A stretch of 64,000 nt of DNA, from contig CM042693.1 of assembly GCA_023614405.1 (NCBI GenBank), positions 160,348,731 to 160,412,730 of the forward strand, given 5' to 3'. Positions 52,965-64,000 of this stretch are shown in pieces (the first letter of the stretch is position 1; each line of letters opens with the position of its first letter). The translations under genes and the position numbers were made by a program. This DNA comes from Avena insularis. Lineage: Eukaryota; Streptophyta; Magnoliopsida; Poales; Poaceae. The notes under the pieces were generated by a model. That model was not told where the DNA came from and did not search any database. It saw only the letters and a program-made list of their open reading frames with translations.

Positions 52965-55900
52965 TGTCACATCCCAAATTTTAGATTTGGTCTTGCACAT
53001 CATTCATATCATTGCATCATGCTTTTCCATGTAAAACCGTCGATTGAAAAGAATCGGCAAAACGCTATTTTCTAAACCCTATTCTATTTTGCTACGAGGC
53101 TCCTGCGGGAGGCTTTAGTAGGACTAGCGTTGTCCACCCTTGTAGCCTAGTGGTTTCGCCTGAACCTTGACCCTAGATTGTTCCCCTCGACTGTACGAAA
53201 CCGTAGGAGCAAGAATCGCTCGATTCGGAGATCGTACGGAGAAGTTGCGGCCGTGTTATGAAAAGATCGGAAAAAGATACGAAATTTTGGACCGATTTAC
53301 CAGTCCGCGTCTAATTCGCGCCGAATCAGAGTAGGACCCGCAGAGGGACCCACAAAAGAGGCCACCCGGCCTCGGGGTCCGCAACCGCACGCCGCCTCCC
53401 TGCCGCGATCGCCCGCCCCCTCCTCGTTCCGCGCGCCCGCGCCGTCCTCGGGAACCGCCCGCGATCGCCGCCTCCCTCCGGGCTCCACGCCGCCGTCGGC
53501 CGCCAGGGCTCCGCCGCCGCCGGCCAGGTACAGCGCCCCGCTGCCGCGCTCCCCTCCTCTCTCTCTCGCCGCCGCGCCGCCTCCATCTTGCCGCCGCGCC
53601 GCCTCGGCCGCCGCCATCGCCATCGCACCCGCCATCACATTCACAAAGCATGCGCCAAGATGCAGCCGCCCGCCGCTTCATTGCCTGGCGCTTCTACGCT
53701 GCAGCTGCGCTACTAAGAGCCGCTGCTAGCTGTTGCGCCGCATGTACACCGCAGCGACGCACACGCACGCGACGCACGCCGCGCTGCGCAAGAATTACTT
53801 CCACGCGCGCCGTCTTGCGTCGCACCGCTCGTCCGTGCCGTGTCGCACTCGCGCCATTTTGCACGCCGCGTTGACGATCTTGAACCGCACGTTGACCGTC
53901 TCCCTCTCGCGCAGGTAACACCGTCGCCGGAGTCGATCGCCGCGCCGTCCGGAACTCGCCGCCGTCCGTTTCGCCGTTCGATCCCGGTAAGCCTGCAGCC
54001 ACCGTCAGTTCACAGATCAGCGGCTCAGATCGTTCGTTGACCGGTCAGACTCAGGCGTTGACTAGTCAGACGCCCAGTCAGCGCCCAGTCAGCAGACGCT
54101 TTGACCAGTCAACAGACACAGTTGACTGGTTAATTTCGTTAATCGTTTTAGTTGACAGATTTCGGTAGAATCTTGTAAATTGCGTAAAAATTAAACCGCT
54201 TGGCCAAAAATTGCCAATAAAATATGTGTAGATTCAGTAAGTCGTGTAGAATCTCGCTGTACCTTTGGTTCAGGCTTTTGCAGCAAGGCTTAGTACAGTT
54301 TAATCAAACTAGTTAGTGGCCTTTTCGGAGTAATAAATTCGTAAAAAAAAGATCCGTAGCTCCAAAAATCACGTATGATATGTCCCTGGATTCAGCGGAA
54401 CAAGGGGAATCTCATCGTGAATTAAAAGATAGGCTTACAATAAAAACTTCTGCAGAAACTGTCTAGTGGCTTTCTGCAGTGTTTTAATTACTCGGGGTGT
54501 TTTATAATTCCTTTTTTGAGTAATTCCAGTTGGTACTGTTTCTAATCAGCGATGCCTATGCGGTAGAATTTTTCCAAGATTTTACAAATAGTATACTACC
54601 GGTAGTGAATTATTTGAGTTCTAGCTCTAGTTGGGAGCATTACTTTTGCTTAATAGTTTTCCTAGCGCTAAAACTATTTTCCATGCATGCAATCAGTAGT
54701 ATTATGGAATAGGATGTTGTGGTGCAGCTGTAGCGCCAATTCACTTGTCGTGCATGCATTCATGCATCATCTTGTTGCATATGCTTGTGGATTGTTTGTT
54801 TATGATTGCAATTGTATCGTGTAGATTGTGACGAGTGCAACGCTTGCTCGTATGTGGATTGTTCTTCCGACCGCTACAACCAAGGCAAGTAGATGCTACT
54901 TTTTTCATGATATCGTCCTACTATTTTTAATGCATTGTCGTGTATTTTGTAGATGCATGTGTAGGATGATACTATCGCTATGCTATGACCTATTATGTGG
55001 TAGGGCCTTCCTTGTAGATGAACCACCGTTGGTAGATGTGCTTAGCCATGCTATGTTGAATGAGGGCTGGGTTACATCATTGAGACTTGTTTCTAAAAGT
55101 ATTGGTTTGCGAAAACTAAAACAACTTAATCAATGAATCTCCTGGGTGTGATGGTATTGATAATTTTTGGTGGTTTCATTGCGGAAAGGCACCCAGGTAT
55201 CAAGAGAGAATGATTGGCTTCTTTATTGTGTAGCTTACGTGTACAACCATGTGCCAATAATGGAATGGGCGGTTGTTGGACTTAGTAGGTTGTGGTAACT
55301 CGAACCCGCGTATCCAGAGATATAGAATTTTGGTAGGTTGGACCGGTGCGCGTCGGGATTGAGAAGCTACTTCCCGAACAGTCTCTTCTTGGACTTCTCC
55401 CTATCATCACCCAAAATGAGAGTGATGGTACGAACTGGGCTGGCCAAGTCACATGGGTAAAGTGTACTAACCTCTGCAGGGTGTATAATCTAATCGATTA
55501 GCCGTGTCCCCGGTTATGGACAACTAAGTTGCTTGATATTGATTCCATGACATGTTTCTCGCTCATTCTAATTTCATAATTGTTTTAATGCTGTTGGGTT
55601 AACTTAATTGGGATCTTTTCAAAGAAAATCAAAACTGTTTATGAAAGTAGGATAAATGTATTTGCAAATGCAAGCCAGACACAGCTCCAATTGCCAAATA
55701 TGCATGTAGATGTTAGCACTATTGTCTCCATTACTAGCTCTACTTGCCATACATTCCATGTATTGACCCTTCGGGCTGCTACGTTTCATGTTGCAGTTAT
55801 TCCGATTCTAAGTAATCGATATAGGCTACGGTACTCCACTCGGCACTTGTTCACTTGTGGGCAATTTGAAGAATGGAGGATTTACTTTATTTATGTTGCT

Positions 55901-56087
55901 ACCTGAATAATTTGAGCTAGCTTTGGGCTAAGCTTTTATTATAATAATGGTACTCTGGATCTTCGTTATTCATGATACACGGATATTTTGCTATGTTATT
56001 CATCTCACTCTATTGTGGGCCAATGAACCGATCCAGGGATTGGCATGTCACATAGAGGTCACGGTCTTTTCAGAACCGGGTGTTACA
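52965..56087 (+). repeat. Tekay-type LTR 2 (shared, apparently recombinant)
   Basis: 3123 bp, TGTCACATCCC to GGGTGTTACA. It serves as 3' LTR of unit 1 and 5' LTR of unit 2. The first roughly 280 bp carries the variants of LTR 3, while the last 1.9 kb carries those of LTR 1. Confidence 0.9.
54037..54157 (+). promoter_or_regulatory. W-box-like cluster in LTR 2
   Basis: Same arrangement of TTGAC motifs as in LTR 1 (44745-44863), with extra CCAGTCAG repeats. Confidence 0.45.
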
Positions 56088-56090
56088 GGA

Positions 56091-56102
56091 TGGTATCGAG
56101 CC
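56091..56102 (+). other. Tekay unit 2 PBS, one base shorter
   Basis: TGGTATCGAGCC, lacking one A compared with unit 1. Either a mutation or a consensus error. Confidence 0.75.
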
Positions 56103-56281
56103 CGTGTGTCATTTGAGGATCATGACCTAGAATTGGATTAGGAAGCCATAGATTTATTAAAGCCTATATTAACTCTGTCTTTCATCTTATGCCTTTCACC
56201 CTCGTAAATTCTTACCATATGCTATTCTCACACTTTCCTCTTTACTTGATAGATGGGATAAGTCAGACTGAGTATGCCACC

Positions 56282-57239
56282 ATGGAGTCACCAAGGCCCT
56301 TTGCAAGGCGATTAGCTCAGCTCTCTCGGTCATTGGGATTGCCCATGTTCAAGGGAAGAAGGCTGTACACCTATGGATATGGAGAGGATACATGGGAGAT
56401 CACCACCTTCATATTCAGGGATGCCGCCTTGCCAAACCCTGTGCATTTGATCTACACCAAGACATACTGCAACTGGGGACTTGGAATCAACTTGGCCATA
56501 TACATGAAGCCCTGTCTCGCCGATTGCCATAATGTCCGACACCCATCGCCAGCAGATTCACCCTACCGTGACTATGGGAGGCGTGATGAAGATGGGCACA
56601 TTGTGGTTACCCAGGCGACAGGAACAACATGCACGTCACGGAGGCACATAGAGGACATGGAAAGGGAGAATGGAGCTCTAGCAGAGAAGGTGAGGATGAT
56701 AAAGGAGATTGCAGATTTTGCTAGCAATGGTATGGTGGTCCAAGGACAGGAGATTGACACCCTGCATTAAGCTGTGGGAGTTCGGAGAATGTCACGATAG
56801 CCAGATATGCAACCATAGCTCATCTTCATGGTATTGTGCAGGAGAACACCGGAACATACAACATTGCAAGGGACCGTCCGGAAAGGGATCAAACTATTGA
56901 AGCTATGACAGCCCAGATTGCCGCCTCCAAGCCCAGCTGAATCCACCCTCTGATGATGACAATGGAGATGATGGCAACAATGGGGATGATAATGACAGTG
57001 GGAACGATGATGATGATGAGGACGAGGATGATGATGATGGAGACGATGATGGTGGAGGAGATGAAGCTGTTGCAGTTGCAGCTGAGAGTGAAGAAGAAGA
57101 GGAGGATCCAGAAGATGTGGAGTTTGAGATCTCAAGTGGTGATTCAGAAGAGGTGTACACTCCTCCGCCATGGTTGTACCGCGAGCCGAAGCGTCAACGC
57201 ATGACAGCAAGGACCTACTGCAACCTCTTCAAGAAGTAG
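56282..57239 (+). pseudogene. ORF0 copy in unit 2, broken
   Basis: Starts at the same MESPRPFAR position. It differs from unit 1 by indels (LP repeat lost near 56340, rearranged codons at 56500-56530 and 56610-56640) and has a TAA at 56768-56770 where unit 1 has GAA. Further single-base losses follow (56785-56930), but the acidic stretch and the basic end are preserved in one register or another. No longer codes for a full protein. Confidence 0.85.
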
Positions 57240-57852
57240 ATAGAAGTCCACCAATTAGTCCTCGTTAGGTAAATTCGTTAGGATTAGTCTCTATCGTTGT
57301 GAAGCTTAGTTCGTGTTAGTTTAAGAGTGATTAGTTGCTTATTTGTGTACTCCAATATCCCAGGAATTATTTGTGCAAAATTTTAATGAAAGAGTTATGG
57401 CAATATTGGTTACTATCTGTTATTTTCGCTGCAGTTTTTCTGCTGATACAGCAGTACTGTATGATTTTCATATTTTTCTGGTAACTGGAAAAATCTGAAA
57501 AAATTGGGCTGATGCGAAACTCTCTGTACTATATGTGCAAAAATCAGCTAAATTTTCTGACGGGTTTAAGTCAGGCGGAAAATTTGCGAATGCTGCTGGA
57601 CAGTTCTGGCAGATTGCTATTTTGTTGTTTAGTTGATCTACTGTTTAGTTAACCATTGCCAACTCTTGTAAAACTATTTCAATAGGTATATACTGCTAGG
57701 ATAACCCCTGGGATGTTAATGGATCGCTTGTTTGTTGATGTGTTGCTTGCTTGTGATTGTCTGCTATTGTTTGTTGTTGATTGATCATATGCATGGGTAG
57801 AATCCAATTGTCGTAGTTGACTCTTTCTAAACTTACCTGTGCTGAACCGCAG
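57240..57852 (+). other. Spacer between ORF0 and gag, unit 2
   Basis: Matches 47964-48583 with small losses; non-coding. Confidence 0.7.
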
Positions 57853-58815
57853 ATGCCTCCCCGCCATCAGCCCACTGAGTTGGAGCAGCTCATGGCAGCT
57901 CAGGCACATCTGACCCAAGTGATGACTCAGTTCATGACAAATCAGAACAACAACAATGGAAACAATCAGCCTGTGGAGATGCTCTCACCAGATTTCGAGG
58001 TTAAGGCCAGCTAAGTTCTCTCGCAACTGAACCAATGGTTGCTCTCACTGGTTGCGTTCAGTCAACAAGGATCTGGTAACTGTTGGATGCACCGATGCCG
58101 AGAAGGTGAGGTTTGCCGCTCACCCTCTTTGGAGGGACCAGCCGCTTGGTGGGACACTTTTCATATCACCCACCGCTGGATACCGTGACTTGGGCAATGT
58201 TTGAGGAAGGTTTCAGGACCAACCACGTGTCTTCAGGAGTTCTGAGCCTGAAGAGGAAGGAGTTCCGCAACTTGCGCCAAACCAATCGCACCGTGGCTGA
58301 GTACATTGAGGAGTTCAACAACTTGTCCCGTTATGCACCTGAGGATGTTGACACCGATGCAAAAGGAGGAGAGATTCTGGATGGCCTCGGTGGCAGCTTT
58401 GAAGACAGCTCTCGGTGGTTTATTGCCCCACTTTCTGTGAGCTTATGGACAAGGCCAGGATCTTGGAAGGAAAGCACAAGCAGGTGGAGAACCGCAAGAG
58501 AAAGAGTAAAAATCACCACTCTGGTTCACACCACAAGTCTCGCACTTCCTATGATGGATACTCCAAGCATGGAGGGAGTGACCATGGGAGCCATGACAGC
58601 CACCACCATGGAGGCGATGGGCATCGTCATGACAACCATAGGAGCAGCCACCACAGCCACAAGGGAGGACACTCTCACCGCTCTGGAGGACACGGTGGAC
58701 ATGACCGCAACCGTGATCGCAGCTTTGTGAAGAAGGATCTGAGTGAGGTGACATGCTTCAAGTGTAAACAGAAGGGACACTATGATGACAACTGTCCGGA
58801 GAGGAAGGACTGAAG
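57853..58815 (+). pseudogene. Tekay unit 2 gag, broken
   Basis: Same start (MPPRHQ) as unit 1. Frameshifts appear from about 57972 onward, with dense indels at 57970-58200 and 58365-58440 (capsid region). The His-rich segment and zinc knuckle (CFKCKQKGHYDDNC) are intact in the frame around 58415-58813. A G is lost near 58808. Confidence 0.88.
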
Positions 58816-59309
58816 CCAACCAACAGCGAAGGCCACGGAACCACATGAATGTGGAGGAGATTCCAGATGAGCCTGACCTTGTGATTGGTAAGTTCCCAAT
58901 CAACACTTACCCTGTACTTATACTTTTCGATACTGGTGCATCGCATTCATTCATATCAAGGGCATTCGTGGATAAGTATGAGTTACCTACTGAGTCTATG
59001 AAAAGGTCTTTTAGAGTGAGTTCACCAGGAGGAGATATGATAGCTAGCGCGGGATGCCGCGATTTAACTGTGAGGATTGGAACACACAACTTCAGTGCAC
59101 ATTTGGTAGTGTTGGATTCACAAGGATTAGATGTTATTCTGGGTATGGATTGGATGCCTATGCATGGGGGACACATAGATTGTGCACAGCGAGCTGTTTC
59201 ACTCAAAACCCCGGATGGTAAGAGGATTAGATTCAAGTCAGCTGTACGACCAGGAAGGTGTAAGTTGAATTCTCTTAAGGGGGTTAGCATGGATCGTGCT
59301 GGTGATTAG
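58816..59309 (+). pseudogene. Tekay unit 2 protease
   Basis: Register from HMNVEEIPDEPDLVIGKF to the DTG active site (LILFDTGASHSFIS) and VILGMDWMPMHGG. It closes near 59309 as the frame shifts relative to the RT. Confidence 0.86.
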
Positions 59310-60181
59310 AGATTACCCGACGTGTTCGGAAGAGCTGTGGATGCCACCTGACAGGGAAGTAGAGTTTCTTATCGACCTGATGCCGGGAACAGGACCTATA
59401 GCAAAGAGGCCATATAAGATGGATGTGGATGAGCTGAAGGAATTGAAGAAGCAGCTGAAAGAGCAGTTGGACAAGGGATTCATTCAGCCTAGTTCGTCGT
59501 CATGGGGTGCACCTGTTCTATTTGTGGAGAAGAAAGACAGCACCAAGAGATTAGTGGTGGACTACCGCTCGCTGAATGAAGTAACCATCAAGAACAAGTA
59601 CCCTCTACCGAACATAAATGATTTGTTTGATCAACTGGAAGGAGCGAAGGTGTTCAGCAAGATTGATCTGCGATCTGGCTACTTTCAATTGAAGATCCGG
59701 GAGGAGGACATACCAAAAACCGCCTTCACCACTAGGTATGGTTTATATGAGTATACGGTTATGTCTTTTGGACTAACGAATGCCCCGGCATACTTCATGA
59801 CCATGATGAACAAGGTATTTATGGAGTACTTGGACAAGTTCGTGGTGGTGTTTATTGATGACATACTGATATTTTCCAAGGATGATGCTGAGCATGAGAA
59901 GCATCTGAGACTGATTATGGAGAAACTGAGGGAACACCAGCTGTATGCCAAATTCAGCAAGTGTGAATTCTGGCTTAACACCGTTGGTTTTCTTGGACTC
60001 GTAGTGTCGTGGAGAAGGAGTCATTGTTGATCCAAGCAAAGTGACTGCGAATCGAGTGGGAAGCACCCAAGAATGCGGAGAGATTGAAGCTTTTGGGACT
60101 TTGGATATTACGAGGTTCATTGAAAACTTTTCCAAGATTGCTAAGCCGATGACTGAACTTCAAGAAGGAGAGGAAGTTTGA
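59310..60181 (+). pseudogene. Tekay unit 2 reverse transcriptase
   Basis: Open from 59296 to 60030 with [58 protein letters not shown] and catalytic FIDD. Unlike unit 1, the segment [14 protein letters not shown] is undamaged here. From 60007 to about 60235 many one-base changes break the connection domain. Confidence 0.91.
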
Positions 60182-61687
60182 ATGGTCGACGTATGTGAAG
60201 CCAGCTTTCAGGCTCAAGCGTCGACTAGTGATCGCTTTGTTCTATGTTTACCAGATCTTCAGAAGGATTTCCAAGTGTATTGTGATGCTTCTCGACAGGG
60301 ACTTGGGAGCGTGCTGATGCAAGATGGGAGAGTAGTGTCGTATGCCTCGCGACAACTCAAGCACCATGAGCGGAATTACCCCACACACGACTTGGAGTTA
60401 GCGTCAGTGGTTCATGCGCTCAAGGTATGGAGGCATTACTTAATGGGAAAACACTGTGATGTGTACACCGACCACAAGAGCCTGAAGTACATATTCACGC
60501 AGAAGGAACTGAACATGAGGCAAAGGAGATGGTTGGAGCTTATCAAGGACTATGATATGAATCTACAATACCACCCAGGAAAGGCCAATGTAGTAGCAGA
60601 TGCTCTGAGCCGGAAGGTTTATGCCAATGGATTGACAATTGGTGAATTGCCTGAGGATTTGTGCAAGCAATTCAAGGACCTTAGACTGGAAGTAGTGTCT
60701 GAAGGATACTTGGCAACAATGGAAGTCCAACCGACGCTACAGGACAGGATCATAAAGGCTCAGATAGGAGACAAGGAAATAGAGGAGATGAAGGAAAAGA
60801 TGAAGGAGAATCGGGAAAAGGATATTCGCGAGGATGAGCATGGTACCTTGTGGTATGGAGACCGCTTGTGTGTGCCCAATGATCCCGAGATAAGGAAGTT
60901 GATTCTGCAGGAAGCTCATGACTCGCCGTATTCCATACATCCGGGCAACACAAAGATGTATATGGATTTGAAGAGCAGATTTTGGTGGAACAACATGAAG
61001 GGAGATATCGCCAAGCATATTGCCCTATGTGATGTGTGCAGCCGAGTGAAGGCGGAACACCAGAAGCCAGCAGGACTGCTACAGCCACTGCCCGTGCCGG
61101 ATTGGAAGTGGGATAGAGTGGGAATAGACTTTATCACAGGATTGCCCAGGACCAGGTCAGGATATGACTCTATTTGGGTAGTGGTCGACCATTTAACCAA
61201 GGTAGCCCACTTTATACCGGTGAAGACAACCTACATGAGTGCAAAGTTGGCTAAGATTTATATGGACAGAATTGTGTGCCTACATGGAGTTCCCAAGAGT
61301 ATCGTATCTGATAGAGGCACCCAATTCACCTCACACTTCTGGCGCCAGCTGCACGAGTCACTTGGTACTAGACTGGAGTTTAGCACAGCGTTTCACCCGC
61401 AGACTGATGGACAGACCGAGAGGGTGAATCAGATTTTGGAGGACATGCTGAGAGCTTGTGCCTTGGCTCATGGCTCTAGTTGGGATGAGAATTTACCGTA
61501 TGCTGAGTTTTCCTACAACAACAGCTATCAAACCAGCATCAAGACGTCACCGTTTGATGTACTGTATGGGAAACGGTGCCGGACTCCATTGCTATGGGAT
61601 GGAGTAGGAGAACGTCAGTTGTTTGGACCTGATTTGATCAAGGACGCTGAGGAGAAGGTCGCCTTGATTAGGGACAGGCTGAGGTAG
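60182..61687 (+). pseudogene. Tekay unit 2 RNase H-integrase, long open frame
   Basis: A 501-residue open frame. RNase H acidic residues D35 (YCDAS), E72 (DLELAS), D97 (YTDHKS) and D140 (VVADALS) are present. The integrase zinc domain is H246, H253, C283, C286. The catalytic triad is D316 (GIDF), D377 (SDRGT) and E413 (QTER), with 35 residues between D377 and E413. It would degrade template RNA and insert the cDNA. The first 20 residues are garbled by indels. The frame ends at TAG 61685-61687, caused by an apparent loss of one G after LR; the chromodomain part follows in another frame at 61732. Unit 1 has the same break. Confidence 0.94.
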
Positions 61688-61731
61688 CACAATCAAGGCA
61701 GAAGAGCTACGTCGACGCCAAGCGCAAGGAA

Positions 61732-62211
61732 GTGGTGTATGAGATAGGTGATAGAGCATATCTCAGAGTGTCGCCACTTCGTGGGATCAAGAGATTTGGG
61801 ATTAAGGGTAAGCTGGCACCTCGATTTATTGGACCGTATCGGGTCTTAGCACGCAAAGGAGAAGTTGCTTATCAGTTGGAGTTGCCAGAAGCCTTGTCCG
61901 CTGTTCACAATGTGTTCCACGTATCCCAGCTGAAGAAGTGCCATCCAGAGATGGTGGATACACCATTAAGAGACACTGTACCGCTAGAGGAGGTTCAGCT
62001 TGAGAACGACTTGACCTATGAGGAGAAACCGTTCAAGATTCTAGAGACAGCGGAGAGGATTACCCGTACCAAGACGATCAGGTTTTGCAAGGTACAGTGG
62101 AGCCACCACACCGAAGAGGAAGCCACGTGGGAGCGTGAGGATGACATCCGAGAGGACTACCCACACCTATTTGCTAGCCGCGCCGAATCTCGAGGACGAG
62201 ATTCATCTTAA
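61732..62211 (+). pseudogene. Tekay unit 2 integrase C-terminus and chromodomain
   Basis: Same length and residues as the unit 1 segment (52473-52952): GPY module, HVSQLKKC and a chromodomain-like end KTIRFCKVQWSHHTEEEATW. The identical length and break point in both units show common origin. Confidence 0.9.
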
Positions 62212-62223
62212 GGGGGTTAGTCT
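62185..62223 (+). other. Stem-loop and PPT, Tekay unit 2
   Basis: GAATCTCG, AGGA, CGAGATTC (62185-62204), 19 nt spacer with AAGGGGGTTAG, then LTR 3. Confidence 0.85.
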
Positions 62224-64000
62224 TGTCACATCCCAAATTTTAGATTTGGTCTTGCACATCATTCATATCATTGCATCATGCTTTTCCATGTAAAACCGTC
62301 GATTGAAAAGAATCGGCAAAACGCTATTTTCTAAACCCTATTCTATTTTGCTACGAGGCTCCTGCGGGAGGCTTTAGTAGGACTAGCGTTGTCCACCCTT
62401 GTAGCCTAGTGGTTTCGCCTGAACCTTGACCCTAGATTGTTCCCCTCGACTGTACGAAACCGTAGGAGCAAGAATCGCTCGATTCGGAGATCGTACGGAG
62501 AAGTTGCGGCCGTTTTATGAAAAGATCGGAAAACGATCCGAATTTTTGGACCGATTTCCGAGTCCGCGTCTAATTTTGCGCCGAATCAGAGTAGGACCCG
62601 CAGAGGGCCCCACAAAAGAGGCCACCCGGCCTCGGGATCCGCAACCGCACGCCCCCTCCTCGTTTCGCGCGCCCGCGCCGCCCTCGGGAACCGCCCGCGA
62701 TCGCCGCCTCCCTCCGGCCTCCACGCCGCCGCCGCCGGCCAGTCTGGCCTTCGCCGCCTCTCTCCTCTCTCTCTCGCCGCCGCGCCGCCTCTATCTCCGC
62801 CGCTGCCGCGCCGCCGGCTTCGCCGCGCCATCCAAGATGCGCCCGCCGCCAGCCGCGCGCGCACAGCTGTCGCCGCCGCCTCTGGCCGCCATATTGCCGC
62901 TGCCGCGTTGCTGCCAAGGCCAAGACGCCGCCACGCTGCAGCATGCACACGACGCGCGCCTTTCACGCGGCCGCAAGAATTACCACGCACGCTGCTACGC
63001 GCCGTCTTGCGTCGCACCGCTCGTCCGTGCCGTGTCGCACGCGCTCCGTCTTGCGCGCCGCTTTGACGATCTTGAACCACATGTTGACCGTCACCCTCTC
63101 GCGCAGGTAACACCGTCGCCGGAGTTGATTGCCGCGCCGTCCGAAACTCGCCGCCGTCCGTTTCGCCGTTCGATCCCGGTAAGCCTGCAGCCACCGTCAG
63201 TTCTCAGATCAGCGGCTCAGATCGTTCGTTGACCGGTCAGACTCAGGTGTTGACTAGTCAGACGTCCAGTCAGCAGACGCTTTGACCAGTCAACAGACAC
63301 AGTTGACTGGTTAATTTCGTTAATCGTTTTAGTTGACAGATTTCGGTAGAATCTAGTAAATTGCGTAAAAATTAAACCGCTTGGCCAAAAATTGCAAATA
63401 AAATATGTGTAGATTCAGTAAGTCGTGTAGAATCTCGCTGTACCTTTGGTTCAGGCTTTTGCTGCAAGGCTTAGTACAGTTTAATCAAACTAGTTAGTGG
63501 CCTTTTCGGAGTAATAAATTCGTAGAAAAAGATCCGTAGCTCCAAAAATCACGTATGATATGTCCCTGGATTCAGCGGAACGAGGGGAATCTCATCGTGA
63601 ATTAAAAGATAGGCTTACAATAAAAACTTCTGCAGAAACTGTCTAGTGGCTTTCTGCAGTGTTTTAATTACTCGGGGAGTTTTATAATTCCTTTTTGAGT
63701 AATTCCAGTTGGTACTGTTTCTAATCAGCGATGCCTATGCGGTAGAATTTTTCCAAGATTTTACAAACAGTATACTACCGGTAGTAAATTATTTGAGTTC
63801 TAGCTCTAGTTGGGAGCATTACTTTTGCTTAATAGTTTTCCTAGCGCTAAAACTATTTTCCATACATGCAATCGTAGTATTACGGAATAGGATGTTGTGG
63901 TGCAGCTGTAGCGCCAATTCACTTGTCGTGCATGCATTCATGCATCATCTTGTTGCATATGCTTGTGGATTGTTTGTTTATGATTGCAATTGTATCGTGT
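62224..64000 (+). repeat. Tekay-type LTR 3, cut by window end
   Basis: Starts TGTCACATCCC; 1777 bp visible. It matches LTR 2 closely for the first 280 bp, then carries its own changes, including a deletion of about 24 bp in the GC block near 62652 and about a dozen differences in the last 0.7 kb. The W-box cluster lies at 63229-63338. Confidence 0.88.

Larger units (their letters stand above)
43714..64000 (+). mobile_element. Tandem Tekay-type chromovirus array (3 LTRs, 2 internal regions)
   Basis: LTRs start at 43714, 52965 and 62224 (spacing 9251 and 9259 bp). Each of the first two is followed by a PBS and a full internal region with ORF0, gag, protease, RT, RNase H, integrase and chromodomain, and each internal region ends in a PPT. 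The order RT-RNase H-integrase is Gypsy, and the C-terminal chromodomain places it in the chromoviruses, most likely Tekay/Del. There is no target duplication or foreign DNA at the middle LTR, so this is one array sharing a central LTR, not two insertions. The right end is beyond the window. Confidence 0.9.

Noticed and set aside
1..64000. Host protein-coding genes, CRISPR arrays, bacterial-type operons
   Set aside because: All recognisable coding sequence belongs to LTR retrotransposons; repeats are LTRs or decayed motifs, and no spacer-repeat pattern exists.

Overview
The window is plant DNA made almost wholly of nested LTR retrotransposons. I see no host gene, tRNA, rRNA or CRISPR array. 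The Copia LTRs (starting TGTTGGAGATATGCCC, PBS TGGTATCAGAGCC), the Athila-type LTR starting TGATACGTC and the depth of nesting point to a large grass genome, most likely Triticeae (wheat, barley, rye, Aegilops). Family names are from recognition only; no database was searched.

Left part (1-19660). An Athila-like Gypsy element that keeps gag and a protease-like domain but has no RT or integrase runs from 12576 to 19660. Its 5' LTR was entered by a minus-strand Angela/BARE-like Copia element (A1; LTR 10664-12575, leader, gag), whose internal region runs off the left edge. The gag of A1 was in turn split by a LARD-like non-coding element (402-9143) with 4.7-kb LTRs and a perfect 5-bp target duplication CACGT.

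Middle part (19661-43713). At 19660/19661 the Athila-like 3' LTR is fused to the RT of a second Angela/BARE-like copy (A2, 19661-23095). A2 abuts X (23096-28076), the right end of an unclassified large LTR. X interrupts the gag of Copia B1 (28077-33046), which interrupts the pol of Copia C (33047 onward). A2, X, B1 and C all lack their left halves, so one large deletion probably produced this junction. The 3' LTR of C received a nearly full-length Copia B2 (34614-42654, TSD CTAGG) and then the Gypsy array described next.

Right part (43714-64000). A chromodomain-bearing Gypsy element of the Tekay/Del type is present as a tandem array LTR-internal-LTR-internal-LTR (LTR starts at 43714, 52965 and 62224; the last is cut by the window edge). 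Each unit carries an extra ORF upstream of gag, a His-rich gag with a zinc knuckle, protease, RT, RNase H, integrase and a C-terminal chromodomain. The middle LTR looks recombinant, as expected from unequal crossover between the 5' and 3' LTRs. Both units share one frameshift before the C-terminal domain.

How the parts work together: each autonomous element would encode Gag for the particle, protease for maturation, RT/RNase H for reverse transcription primed by a host tRNA, and integrase for insertion. Here nearly every ORF is broken. The LARD and the RT-less Athila-like element would need proteins in trans. Several regions show clustered small indels between copies, so consensus quality should be considered before any indel is read as biology.
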